Origin: Brachionus manjavacas
Taxonomy: Eukaryota; Rotifera; Eurotatoria; Ploima; Brachionidae
Direction of reading: 5' to 3'
DNA length: 64,000 bases
Assembly: GCA_019054805.1 (NCBI GenBank)
Contig: JAHQIY010000036.1
Span: 186,001-250,000 of the forward strand
A program made the translations under genes and the position numbers. Under the pieces are notes generated by a model, which saw only the letters and a list, made by a program, of their open reading frames with translations, was not told the DNA's origin and ran no database searches. Positions 44,319 through 55,635 of this stretch are shown piece by piece; the first letter of the stretch is position 1, and the number at the start of each line of letters is the position of its first letter.

Positions 44319-45332
44319 ATGTGCAAAATCGCATTTACAATTTTATTATGGAGTTTTGTTGTCACGTGTGAAACACATGCGTTCACATTTTATAAGACAG
44401 AGTCAATGTATGAGAAATTGATATCTCAATCGAAATTGTTAATCAGCACATGGACAAAATCAATCCAATTTGGAAAGACGTCAATCGTCACAATCCCAAT
44501 AGAGACAGTGATTTTAATCATCACTTTGATCTTAGTGTATGGGACAATCCATCTTATAAAAGGGAGGCCTCGCACGCCGACTTCAATCCAAACAAGTGGC
44601 TCAGCGTCAGCCAATGTTAATTTTGTTAATGCCATGCAATTTGGAAACGAGGGGATTTATAAGACCTTGTATAGCGAAGCTCGAAGTTCACACGCTATAA
44701 AGGCACCGAACGAGCTCAAGGAAGGAATGGATGTGAAATCGTGGTTCATTGTATTGGAGATTTATTTGAAGCAATTTCAAAAGTCCGACTGGCTTGACAT
44801 CACAATTAGTCTTGTAGACAACAGAATCCTTAGACGTATTATAAATTTGGATGAGTGCCGCAATGAACCAATTAAATGCTTCGACAGTTTCAAAAGGCAA
44901 TTGTGTGATAAATTCACAAATACAGTGAAATTCAAAAGCACTGTGAACTGGGATCAATTGTCTGACTTAAAGCAATCGCCACGTGAGTCTATTGTAGATT
45001 ATGGCGAAAAAGTAACGCAATTGGTAAAACAAATATTTCCAAAAACGGAAACTTCCAACGACATTGATCGCTTAATTCAAGATCGATTTGTGGAGGGATT
45101 GTATAATCAACGTCTTCGTGAAAAGGTTCGAGCAAAAATGTTGAAAATGAGACAAATCGAAACCGAAAAAGTTTACAAAATTCAAGACTTGATTAATTAT
45201 GCGGACTGCAAGATGTCTAGTTTCGATAAGCAACCTTTCTATAATAGCACCACAAGTGAAAGTGATGCTCTCCAGAATAGAAGGTACGCAATTCAACCAA
45301 ATTTAAAACAGACGTTTGGTGGTAATTTTTAA
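44319..45332 (+). CDS. Gag, copy 2
   Basis: 337 codons, ending at the same TAA (45330-45332) as copy 1. It has three extra codons after residue 36 and a Pro in place of Ser in the LKQSPRESIVDYG motif. The signal-like start and second hydrophobic segment are the same. Confidence 0.85.
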   Translation: MCKIAFTILLWSFVVTCETHAFTFYKTESMYEKLISQSKLLISTWTKSIQFGKTSIVTIPIETVILIITLILVYGTIHLIKGRPRTPTSIQTSGSASANVNFVNAMQFGNEGIYKTLYSEARSSHAIKAPNELKEGMDVKSWFIVLEIYLKQFQKSDWLDITISLVDNRILRRIINLDECRNEPIKCFDSFKRQLCDKFTNTVKFKSTVNWDQLSDLKQSPRESIVDYGEKVTQLVKQIFPKTETSNDIDRLIQDRFVEGLYNQRLREKVRAKMLKMRQIETEKVYKIQDLINYADCKMSSFDKQPFYNSTTSESDALQNRRYAIQPNLKQTFGGNF

Positions 45333-47738
45333 TCAAATTCCTATCCTTATAATAATCCAAGGGAACCAAACAATCAGAGACAAGACAAAACATTTAACCC
45401 ACACCAGTCAACGCAGAAACAGGTTAAATTTGAAGATAAAGGCAACAGTGAGCCCCTTCACGTAATTAACGCTGTTAACTTAAGAAAGCGTCCTAACCGA
45501 GAAAGACCAGTGATAGGTGTGGCAATTTTCAATAACACACTGGTCAATTACCTATGTGATAGTGGAGCAGATAGGACAATTATCAACACAAAAACGTTCA
45601 ATCTTCTAAAAAGGCATGCACCTGGAACAGAACTGGAAATTCACTCGGGTAGCGAGCTGTTCTCATGCTCAGGTCCGATAAAAATTCTTGGCAAGGTGAA
45701 GCTATCACGCTGTATTGTTTCAAGAGAAGAAATCCTTAAGAATGTGGAGATATTGGTCACTGAGACAGTTTCCAATAATGATTGTCTTTTGGGAAGAGAT
45801 TTGATAAACAAACTGAAGCACATTGGGCCTAGATTTGAACACATAAAGACAATGGTAAAAACAATGTCTGATGAGGTAAGAAGAATTTTTAGAGAAGAAA
45901 GGCGTGAGAAACGTTGTAAAAAAACCATTAAATCATGCACTTATCACAATGTGAAAGAAGAGGAAGTCGGTAGTATTACCAATTTTGATGAAGTCCATCC
46001 CGAAAATAACTTCGGAAAAGGGGAGGGAGAAGTCCCAAAAACAAAAGTTTGTGGTACTGTGATTGAGACTGAAATCGTTGCGGAATTGAAGGAAACGAGC
46101 CTGTCAAAAGATGATCTCAATATGGAGGCTGTTGAAAATGCACGTGCTTTTTTGAAAAATAAAATTGAAGAAGTTTCGACAAAATCAGTCTTGGATTTAA
46201 AACCAGAAAGAAATTCAGATGTTGCATTTGAAATAGAATTTCAAGACCCAAACCAGAAGCCAATCAAATGTAGATGTAGACCACTACCGTGGAATCTGAA
46301 AGAGAAAGTTAACACTGAACTGGATAGACAACTGAAGGCAGGGATTATTCGACCAAGTAGAAGTCAATGGTGTTTTCCTATACGAGTAGTAGACAAGGCT
46401 GATGGCTCTATAAGAATCACAGTGGACTACAAGCCACTTAACAAAGTGATAAAGGATGATAACTATCCAATTCCGTCCATAAAGGATCTTTATGCCAAAC
46501 TAGCAGATGCAGACACTTTTACTAAAATCGACATGAAAGCAGCATACCACCAAATTCCTGTCCATCCTAACTCCATACAGTACACTGCTTTCATCTGTGA
46601 ATTTGGTCTGTTTGAGTATCTTTCAATGCCAATGGGAATTAAAACTGCCCCTGCATGGTTTCAACGTTTTATTGAAGCATGTTTACAACGATTTATAATA
46701 GATAATTCTCTAAGAGTTTATTTGGATGACTCAATTATATTTACAAACAGTGAAAAGAATGGGATCAATTATCATCTGGACACTGTAATGGCTGTTCTGG
46801 ATACATTGAACAAGAGATCATTAAAAGTTTCATTCGAAAAAAGTGTTCCAGTTGTATTCGAAATTCAGTTGTTGGGAAATGTGATATCCAAAGGTAAGAT
46901 TAAACCAGACCCAAATAGGGCATTGGGCCTATCGAAATACGGGAAACCAGCAACAATTAACCAACTTCAGTCCTGGTTAGGCATTGCAAACTTTTACCGC
47001 CGATTCATTGATCACTACGCACTATTAGCCAGACCTCTCTATGAGTTAATGGGTTTAAAAGTGTACCCAAGAGCTGTCGGAAACGAAATGGCGCAGTCGA
47101 TGGGAAAAAGTACAACTTATTTGGAACAAAGAAGCTGATGAACATTTTGCGAGACTAAAAAGCGTCCTAAGCAGTGAACTTGTGTTAGCTTTACCTAATT
47201 TCGAACAACAAATGATTTTAACAACAGACGCATGTGACTACGGTTACGGTGCAGTCCTCGAACAAGAATTTGATGGGTTTCCAAGGCCAATTGCATTTTT
47301 AGCCGAAATTTTACAAAAGCTCAAAGAAAATATGCTACAGTGGAAAAGGAGCTTCTAAGTGCGGTTGAGAGCATCGTATATTTTCACGAATTTCTTTATG
47401 GCAGACCTTTCAAAGTCCAAACAGACCACTTACCTTTGACTTGGATAAAAAACAAGACCAACATGAGTCCTAGGTTAGAACGTTGGATGTTAAAGTTAAG
47501 CATATACAACTTTGAAATTGTCTACAAGCCGGGTCGAGAAAACGTCGTAGCCGACATGTTATCACGACTACCACCAGAAGATAACTATGCAGATGAAAAA
47601 TACGATTTTCACGACAATTTGGTAGCAAGTATTGAAGAAATTCACGGTGAAGTCTCTACATCCTAGGAAAGTGGGAGTGAACATAGCATAGATGATGCAA
47701 CACAGAATACAAACAGCAGCTCTAATTCGGAGAGTGAA
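45333..47738 (+). pseudogene. Pol, copy 2: broken and truncated
   Basis: Same order as copy 1 (protease, reverse transcriptase with YLDD, RNase H). Single-base losses in homopolymer runs occur at about 47060 (A run), 47105 (A run) and 47300 (T run). A TCG-to-TAG change occurs at about 47664. Sequence then jumps from the spacer (47738) to the middle of ORF3a (47739), deleting 2104 bp that include the whole integrase. It keeps the intact RNase H end (TWIKNKTNMSPRLERW) where copy 1 is altered. Confidence 0.85.
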
Positions 47739-48212
47739 CTGGGGCTCATCGATAATTCGAAAGTCCCAGAGATGTGCAGGGACCACGACGGGACAACGTA
47801 CATCGCGTTCTGTCGGATGGAGAGACCTGACCGACATGGTGAGGCTGTCGAAGTCATGAACAAGATGACATTCGAAGGTCAGAAGCTCCTGGCTAAGATG
47901 AACGATATAGAGTAAGGGGCTGCACAGTGGTCGAAGAAGACAGTAGTGGACCAAGATGGTAGGCCGATCTGGTACCATGCCGAGAAAGCTAAGTGCCTCG
48001 AAAGGACCAACCACACAATGGAAACGCAAGAACGCCTTATTGTCCACGTTGAGCGTCGATTCCGAGAGGAACAAGAAGGCAGAAGGGATGTCGAAGCTCG
48101 CCTAAGACAAGCAGAGGATGAGCTCAACAAGGCCAAGGAGACCATCCGTCAACTGGAGGACACTGTGAAGAGCCTACAGGAAGTGTTAGAAGTCTATGCG
48201 CCATCCGGATAG
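47739..48212 (+). pseudogene. ORF3 remnant, copy 2
   Basis: The C-terminal half of ORF3a (from LGLIDNSKVPEMC), its TAA at 47913-47915 and the complete ORF3b to TAG 48210-48212. The start and first RRM strands are deleted. Confidence 0.8.
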
Positions 48213-48305
48213 AATTCTGTTTGTTATTTTTATTTTTAAAATTTTTTTGCTTTGTTATGTGTTTTTTGTTTTTGTTTTTATCTTTCTTCTTCTAGGGGGA
48301 AGGTA

Positions 48306-48645
48306 TGTTGTAGTTCTCTCAATAACTACAACACCGACTCTATTCAACTTACATGTCTATAGTTTCACAGTGCAATACTATGATCTCATGCGCTTAGCAA
48401 GTGATAGTATTTAACACTGTGTAAAATATTAGACATGTGCGATCAGAAGAGATCTGAAATTATTGTTGTTTTCTTTTCTCCATTTTTTTCTTTATTATTT
48501 GTTCAGGCTAGAAGTGGCCATTTATTAATAAAGTTATTATTATTATTATTTAATTTCTTTATTTATTATTAGCGTTATAACCGCGAACCACTAGATCCTA
48601 ACAGATCCGGAAAGAACTATAGTTCAGGATTTAAGGTTTATAACA
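48306..48645 (+). repeat. LTR 3
   Basis: 340 bp, like the others. It is followed not by a primer-binding site but by 23 bp identical to the DNA after LTR4. Confidence 0.95.
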
Positions 48646-48668
48646 GATTCCTTTTTAATAATTACATT
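48646..48668 (+). repeat. Misplaced 23-bp copy of flanking DNA
   Basis: Identical to 51056-51078, the host-side DNA beyond the last LTR (starts GATTCCTTTTTAATAA). It is joined directly to integrase sequence equivalent to position 41847 of copy 1. This fixes the break-point of a tandem duplication. Confidence 0.9.
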
Positions 48669-49797
48669 AAAACCCCGCCAGTTGCAAACAATATAGTGGA
48701 TAAATGGTGCTGTAGATATGGAATCCCGGAATCAATATTATCAGACGGGGGAAAACAATATCAATCAAAGCTTTTAGATCTGGTTTATGAGCATCTGGAC
48801 ATACGAAAGTTAAAAACAACTCCATTTCACCCACAATGTGATGGTCAAAGTGAAATCACAGTAAAAACAGTTAAGATGATGATTGCAGCATTTTTTGATG
48901 ACGACCAAATGAGTTGGGACCTTAACTTAAATAAACTGGCGTATGCTTACAATACTAGTAAACATAGTTCAACTGGCCAAACACCTTTTGAAATGATGTT
49001 CGGTCGAAGGCCTAAAATTCCAATCGACCTAATTATACCACCTACTGACCTACTCGAAAGAGAAAAAATTTTAACTGAGTACAAAATAGTGAATGAGCAC
49101 GGAGAGGTAATAGTATTGGAAGACTACGATGATATATTTGAGAAAAATCTCCCAGCAGTGGCGACCAATTATCTTCAAGAGCTTAAGATGAAACTTAAAA
49201 AGTGTTACCAAATGGCGACAAAAAATAGAAATTGTCGAATGGACAAAGCCAAATTGGACCACGACAGAAAGATCAAGAAATTTGAGTACAACATTGGAGA
49301 TTACGTATTGACGGATCATCCAAAATTGAAAAAGGGTCTTTCACATGGTCTGGCACACAAATACCATGGACCATTTGTAGTCGTTGGAAAAAACGAGAAC
49401 AACTGCGACTATTTAATAAAACTTGCATCAAGTCCTCGCTCGAAAGTGAGACAGGTCCACAAAAATAGACTGAAGTACTACTTCCACAGTGGACATAGCT
49501 TACCTACAATAAAAGAAGAACCAGTCGAACAACCCGATAGGCAAAAAGAAAGTACACTAAAAATTTGAATAATCCATGGTGGAAGCCGATAGAAAATCAT
49601 AATGAACCTGAACACAATGTCACGGACACGATTAGTACGCAACCTATGTCCACAGGAAATGTGTCTTCGAGCGACAGTGATTCAGATGTCGGGTTTAAAG
49701 AAAAAATAAAAAACAAAAAAACCGCATCCTGAAATCTAACAGTGAACTAAGAAGGTCGACTCGTCAATCAAAGCCACCTGACCGACTAGTATTTTAA
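48669..49797 (+). pseudogene. Integrase C-terminal part, copy 3
   Basis: Begins mid-core (KTPPVANNIVDKWC), keeping the second catalytic Asp (ILSDGGKQYQ) and the Glu (DGQSEITV) but not the first Asp or the zinc-binding part. One A is missing from an A run at about 49546, ending the frame at 49568. A second A-run difference occurs at about 49720. Translation would require an upstream start that is not present. Confidence 0.85.
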
Positions 49798-50023
49798 TCT
49801 TGTTATTATTAAAAAAAAAAAAAAAAAAAAATTTTTTGAGGAGAGGAAACTCAGAAGAACCTCGTGGTAAGGAGGATATTTCCAGAAGAACCTTATTTGA
49901 AGTTTTAATTATCAGACAAAATGGTTGTCGATAATAACAAAGTTTAAAAATTTTAATTTAAACATAAATTATAAAATTTTAAAATTCAAAATTAAAATAA
50001 AAAAAAAAAAAAAAAAAAAAAAA

Positions 50024-50326
50024 ATGGATAAAATTTTCGACATTTATATCCGGAACATCACAGTTCTTGGAGGGGACCGGTGTAAGACAGCGGAAACCTT
50101 GGAGGTTTTCATTAACAAGGAAATCATCCGGCAAGGTCTGGACAACAGACTGGGGCTCATCGATAATTCGAAAGTCCCAGAGATGTGCAGGGACCACGAC
50201 GGGACAACGTACATCGCGTTCTGTCGGATGGAGAGACCTGACCGACATGGTGAGGCTGTCGAAGTCATGAACAAGATGACATTCGAAGGTCAGAAGCTCC
50301 TGGCTAAGATGAACGATATAGAGTAA
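50024..50326 (+). CDS. ORF3a, copy 3 (RRM-like)
   Basis: Identical in sequence to the copy at 43204-43506, including the preceding A24 tract and the TAA at 50324-50326. Conservation in a copy that has otherwise lost gag and pol reflects recent duplication rather than selection. Confidence 0.6.
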   Translation: MDKIFDIYIRNITVLGGDRCKTAETLEVFINKEIIRQGLDNRLGLIDNSKVPEMCRDHDGTTYIAFCRMERPDRHGEAVEVMNKMTFEGQKLLAKMNDIE

Positions 50327-50623
50327 GGGGCTGCACAGTGGTCGAAGAAGACAGTAGTGGACCAAGATGGTAGGCCGATCTGGTACCATGCCGAGAAAGC
50401 TAAGTGCCTCGAAAGGACCAACCACACAATGGAAACGCAAGAACGCCTTATTGTCCACGTTGAGCGTCGATTCCGAGAGGAACAAGAAGGCAGAAGGGAT
50501 GTCGAAGCTCGCCTAAGACAAGCAGAGGATGAGCTCAACAAGGCCAAGGAGACCATCCGTCAACTGGAGGACACTGTGAAGAGCCTACAGGAAGTGTTAG
50601 AAGTCTATGCGCCATCCGGATAG
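50327..50623 (+). CDS. ORF3b, copy 3 (coiled coil)
   Basis: Same as 43507-43803: in frame after the ORF3a TAA, ending in TAG. Confidence 0.55.
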   Translation, partial: GAAQWSKKTVVDQDGRPIWYHAEKAKCLERTNHTMETQERLIVHVERRFREEQEGRRDVEARLRQAEDELNKAKETIRQLEDTVKSLQEVLEVYAPSG

Positions 50624-50715
50624 AATTCTGTTTGTTATTTTTATTTTTAAAATTTTTTTGCTTTGTTATGTGTTTTTTGTTTTTGTTTTTATCTTTCTTC
50701 TTCTAGGGGAAGGTA

Positions 50716-51055
50716 TGTTGTAGTTCTCTCAATAACTACAACACCGACTCTATTCAACTTACATGTCTATAGTTTCACAGTGCAATACTATGATCTCATG
50801 CGCTTAGCAAGTGATAGTATTTAACACTGTGTAAAATATTAGACATGTGCGATCAGAAGAGATCTGAAATTATTGTTGTTTTCTTTTCTCCATTTTTTTC
50901 TTTATTATTTGTTCAGGCTAGAAGTGGCCATTTATTAATAAAGTTATTATTATTATTATTTAATTTCTTTATTTATTATTAGCGTTATAACCGCGAACCA
51001 CTAGATCCTAACAGATCCGGAAAGAACTATAGTTCAGGATTTAAGGTTTATAACA
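50716..51055 (+). repeat. LTR 4
   Basis: 340 bp; right end of the array. It is followed by GATT, matching the bases before LTR1. Confidence 0.95.
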
Positions 51056-51207
51056 GATTCCTTTTTAATAATTACATTGATATTAATAAAAAGTAAACGA
51101 TTTCAGAAAAAAATATGAATTAACTTGTTTTTTTATCAAAATATCTCTACAATTGTTTAAAATTACATGGTGGTAATTTTGAGTGTTTAATCAAAGAAAA
51201 TTTTTGC

Positions 51208-52789
51208 AATTTAATATTCAAAATTGTAACAATTCGGATTTTGCAGTATTTTTAATTCTATTTTTTATTAATTAGAAATTTACTTGTATTCGTTAAAAAA
51301 GGTCTTGGAATCGAAAAACCTGTAAAAATTGATAATTTTTACAAGAGCCGGCTTAAAAATTGAACCAGTAATTAAAAGCTTTTTGTTTCAAACTTTGAAC
51401 AATTCAAAGGTTTGAATGAAAATATATTTAAAAAAGCGATAAAGAAGCTTTAAAGATAATTATGGAACCGTTCTTCCAGCCCTAGCATTATCTTAAATTA
51501 TTCTCTTATTCAATTAAGTTGCTTCTTCATTAAATAACAATATTAATGACTTTTATGTCGTAAGTATCTAGAATAAGATCATTTCCTAATTGAAAAAAGA
51601 ATCCTAAGACAAAAGGCAGTTTTTTACAGAGCTTGGAATTACGCATTAAAAATTTTATTTAGAAAAAAAATAAAATTCTTAATAAATTCTAATATTGAGA
51701 AAAATTATAAATTGTCCTTTTTAAGATTTTGTAACACATCTTAGCTGACTTGAAGCGTCTTCATTTTAATATAATTTTTTCATTTACTTTACTTTTTCAC
51801 ATTCATCTGAATCTAATAATTATTTTTTCTAATTTTAACTTATCATCTACGACATAGTAAAAATAATTTCTGAATTATCTCTGATAGAAAACCTCATTTT
51901 AAATTACATTTGAATAATCTTGAAAAAAAATAATACACTCTAATCGTATAATCAAAAAAAAGTGTCATTTATTTTAAATTAACTGATCTGAGAATGTGAA
52001 AATCAAATTTAATTTGAACAAAAATATATTCGTGCAAAGTCGATGGCGCATTTTGCACCTCTCGAAAAGTTATTACCGTCAAAATTAACGTTTGGGCTTT
52101 TCCCTGCAATGCGGAAGCTGTAGACGGATGGGAAAAAAACGGCCTAAAAATGGGTTTAGAGTTTTTGAAGGTTGCCGAATACGAATATGAACTTTGTCAA
52201 CCTCGATTTAGCTTGCTAAAAATCTTAAAATTTTAGTCGTAAAGAAAAAAAGAAAAAAATCCCGAAGAGCTTTAAAAGATAAATCAATTAGTATTAAAAA
52301 TATTGGTTAGATAAGAGTTTTAATAAATTTAGGAAAAAGCAGCATTTAACTGAGACAACCCATAAATTAATTACACATAAATAATTATTTTAGTACATTA
52401 AATAGCAATTTATTTTAAAATTGCAATGAAATTTTTTTGTATGTTTTTTGTGTTTTTAAGTTTTGATTTATAAAAAAAGAAAACATTTCTGCTCAATCTA
52501 CTGTAACCCGAGTCCAAGCGCATTTACAATTGAAGCCGAGTTGGATGGCGACACAAGCAACATTCAGTCGAGTCTTGTTATTACGATGCTGATTAATACG
52601 ATTCTCGCTTTATAACGTTTTTTTTTTCATAATTTACAATCCCCAATATTATTACATGTTAAATTTATTTGTTAATACGATGTTTCTTTAATAAGATAAA
52701 TAATTAATACGATAGGTTTATTCAGAAAAAAACAAACAAATAAGTACTAATTCATCGTTTTTAATACGATATTGATCTTTTAAACAAAA
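51208..52789. other. Interior of the TIR element, non-coding
   Basis: Mostly AT-rich without supported frames. A less AT-rich patch at about 52030-52200 shows no recognisable protein. Confidence 0.4.
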
Positions 52790-53095
52790 AAACTTGAAAT
52801 TTCGAATGATTTCAATAAAAATAATTTCACTGTCACTGAACTTGTGAAAAAATATAATAGACCTCAGAGTACTGTTTCTTCTATTCTTAAGGCAGAGAAT
52901 CAGGAAAAGATGAAAAACTTATATGAAAATAATTTAATCAATACTAGCTCTAAAAGAATGAGAGGAATTAATTATTGATTGGTTCAAGCCCAGGCTTTTA
53001 AAAATGCAACTATGTTAAATCAAACTGATTTTAAAGCTAGCAATGAATGGTTAAACGGATTTTAAAAAAAGACATAATATTATTTGTAGAGGACA
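52790..53095 (+). pseudogene. pogo/Tigger-type transposase, N-terminal remnant
   Basis: The plus frame reads FTVTELVKKYNRPQSTVSSI, a pogo/CENP-B helix-turn-helix. A stop follows, then QAQAFKNATMLNQTDFKAS and NEWLNGF, and after a frameshift KKRHNIICRG, the end of the second (CENPB-type) DNA-binding domain. The DDE domain is missing, replaced by the gypsy fragment. This is probably the remnant of the autonomous source of the surrounding TIR element, or an independent insertion. Confidence 0.7.
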
Positions 53096-55200
53096 GTGAA
53101 CCAAGTAATTAAAGGCGGTATCAGTGAAAATAATCTAGAACTCAAACGAATCAAAGCGACAATAAAATCAGCGTTGGATAGCGAGACAGTAGCATGTGCA
53201 AGAGATAAGGCAAGGACTAGAATAAACACAAGGGTAAGTGATCATGAGTTCATTTTTACCAATTTTACCGAAAAGGCCATTTTAGGAATGGATTTTCTTA
53301 AGAAATTCAAGACAGTTTTTGACTTTGATAAGAATGTAATAAGCTTATCAGATGATAGGATCATGCACCAGATATATTATGTGAATGAGAGATGTCGAGA
53401 TACTAAGAGAACAAGCGGTTTAATACAATTGAATGAGCCAGTAGAAGTAAAAGAACGAAGTGAACTTTAAGTTGAGGTGGAAACAGGGACACAGAAAAGT
53501 CCGTTCTGTTTGAGCCTGACATACCTTCAATAGACTATCTGAACAAAGGTGTAGATTGGGCGAGCAGCGTAGACATCGTTTCAGATAATGGGAAGATAAA
53601 AGTCAGCATAATGAACGTAACGGATACAGACGTTAAGATTGAGAGTGGAACAATGATCGTTCGATGGGAAGAAACAAAAGAAATAGACGAAGGACCAGTA
53701 GAAAGGACATTGGAACCGGGTGGTGAAAAAATTAACTGCGAAAATTCCAAATAAAAAAAGATTTGACCGAAGATAAGATGAAAGTGATGAGATCCTTAAT
53801 TGGAAAGTACAAATCGGTTTTCCAATGGTCGGAATATGATACTGGAAAAACAGGTCTAGTCAGATAATTTTAGTAAAGAAGAAGAAAAGAGAAAAAGGGA
53901 AACAGGAATTTCGGTTTTGTGTCGGCTTCAATTAAACCAACTAACTGTAAAAGAATTATATCCGCTACCAAAGATCGACGAGACCGTTGATAAATTAGGT
54001 AGATCAAAGTATTTTTCGACATTCAATTCAGCAAGCGGATATTGATAAGATGAGGATAAAGATAAGACAGCGTTTATAGCGAAACAAAAGTTGGCAGGAT
54101 TAAAGCTGAAACCATCAAAATGCAATTTTTGAATGAAAAAAGTTTATTATCTAAGATTTTTAATCTCGAGAAATGGTCCTAGCCTAGAACAGAGTAAAAC
54201 ACGAGCGACAGCAGAGGTCAAGCCGCCTGAAGACAAGGATGGTGTAAGAAGGTTTTTGAGAATGCTTCCATACTACAGGAGGTTCATCCCAAGTTTTAGT
54301 AAAAAAGCGGCATGTATGTTTGATTTGACACACAAGAAGGCGACGTTCTTGTGGGCTATTGAGTGTCAATAATCATTCAAAGAGCTAAAAGGTGACGCTA
54401 TAAGAAAAGATAATCAAATCTTTAGAAGTTAACACATTAGACGTTGGATTAGATGTTGAATTTGAATGGAATAACGCACAGCACAAAGACAAGGAGTTTG
54501 CATTAGTTAAAATGGCAGTAAAAACAGGTGATATAAAATTTTTAACGAATTTAAAGACTTCCAATTTTGGGTTTCGAATAAGAACTTTTTCTTGGTAAGG
54601 AACAATGTTTTACTGCTTAAGAACCACGAAGGAGATAAGTCAACGGTAATACCAAAACAACTAAGGGAACAAGTTTGCCTGTTATACGACAATTCCGTGA
54701 CGGCTGGACACTTAGGTTTCGAAAAAACGTACAAGGGTTTAGTTGGTCTAGAATGAGATCAAAAATTTACGATTATTGCAGGAGTTGTGACTCATGCCAG
54801 AATTTAAAAGCTAAGAATGCAACAAAAATGGCAACTTTGATTACCATCAATGTAAGAAACCTATAGGACTTGGTTGGAATCGATATCGCAGGACCTAAAA
54901 AGTAATTAAGTTAGGCAACGTTTTTTTATTTCTTCTTATAGACTAGGTTTCCAAATAATACGGCACAAACAAAAGAGTTCGTCAAGAAGAAAGCAATTGA
55001 AATTTTTGGAACACCATATGCTATGTTGAGCTACCACGGTAAATATTTTGATTCCAAAAAATTTGATCAATTCTGCTAGAAACAAGGGATAAAGAAGCTT
55101 AGAACGACGAGATGCCATCCACAATGCAATTACCAAAACGTTGCCGAAAGAAAAATTAACTATAAAGCAGATGTTGAGTAACTACGCGTCAAAAACTCAC
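53096..55200 (+). pseudogene. Second Ty3/gypsy element, decayed pol
   Basis: Order preserved but riddled with stops and shifts. Protease end (KAILGMDFLKKF, 53280) is followed by reverse transcriptase pieces (PLPKIDETVDKL, 53950). The RT end (LKLKPSKCNF; RRFLRMLPYYRRFIPSF, 54100-54300) comes next, then integrase zinc-binding (AGHLGFEKTY; SCDSCQNLKAK, 54700-54810). Last come core fragments around 55020-55160 (YHGKYFDSKKFD). It is unrelated in sequence to the young array. LTRs are not identified with certainty. Confidence 0.7.
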
Positions 55201-55257
55201 GACGGATTATAAAATTGTAAAAGAAAAAAATTTTTTGTTTTTAAGTACATACAAATT

Positions 55258-55345
55258 AAATATGAATCTCGAGATTAAATGAAAGCCTCACTTAGTAAAA
55301 CACGCAATTATTATTATCAAAAAAAAAAAATAAAATAAAAAAATG
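55258..55345 (+). repeat. Direct repeat, copy 1 (pair with 55552-55632)
   Basis: About 80 bp beginning AAATTAAATATGAATC and containing TTAGTAAAACACGC, repeated at 55552-55632 with few differences. One copy lies just inside the right terminal inverted repeat of the large element and the other just outside it. Confidence 0.7.
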
Positions 55346-55635
55346 GAAGGGCAAAAATGGCAAAAATTTTCTTTGATTAAACACTCAAAATTACCACCAT
55401 GTAATTTTTAAACAATTTTAGAGATATTTTGATAAAAAACAAGTTAATTCATATTTTTTTCTGAAATCATTTATCTTTTTTAAATATCAATGTAATTATT
55501 AAAAAGGAATCTATATATTTTTAAAAAATTTATAAAATAATTTTATAAAATTAAATATGAATCACGAGATTAAATGAAAGTCTCAATTAGTAAAACACGC
55601 TTTTATTATTATCAAAAAAAAATAAAAATAAATAA

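Larger units (their letters stand above)
37391..51055 (+). mobile_element. Ty3/gypsy-type LTR retrotransposon, tandem array of three internal regions
   Basis: LTR1, internal 1 (37731-43895), LTR2, internal 2 (44236-48305), LTR3, 23 bp of flanking DNA (48646-48668), internal 3 (48669-50715), LTR4. LTR1 to LTR2 (37391-44235, 6845 bp) is one full-length element with protease, reverse transcriptase, RNase H, integrase order, hence Ty3/gypsy type. Internal 2 lacks 2.1 kb (integrase) and internal 3 lacks everything 5' of mid-integrase. The candidate primer-binding site TTGGCGTCCCTAGG follows each intact 5' LTR, and an AGGGGAAGG purine tract precedes each 3' LTR. Confidence 0.9.
37387..51059. repeat. 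4-bp target duplication GATT flanking the LTR array
   Basis: GATT precedes the first LTR (37387-37390) and follows the last (51056-51059). It could be 5 bp (AGATT) depending on where the LTR ends. It marks the original single integration and shows the array expanded in place. Confidence 0.75.
51055..55512. mobile_element. DNA element with 153-bp terminal inverted repeats
   Basis: 51055-51207 and 55360-55512 are reverse complements with only a few differences. The outer ends read AGATTCCTTTTTAATAATTA and the inner ends TTTGATTAAACACTC (as read on the minus strand of the left arm). The 4.46-kb segment encloses a pogo/CENP-B-type transposase remnant (52790-53095) and a decayed gypsy element (53096-55200). 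The LTR array sits exactly at its left end, so the true left boundary may lie just left of LTR1. Confidence 0.75.
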
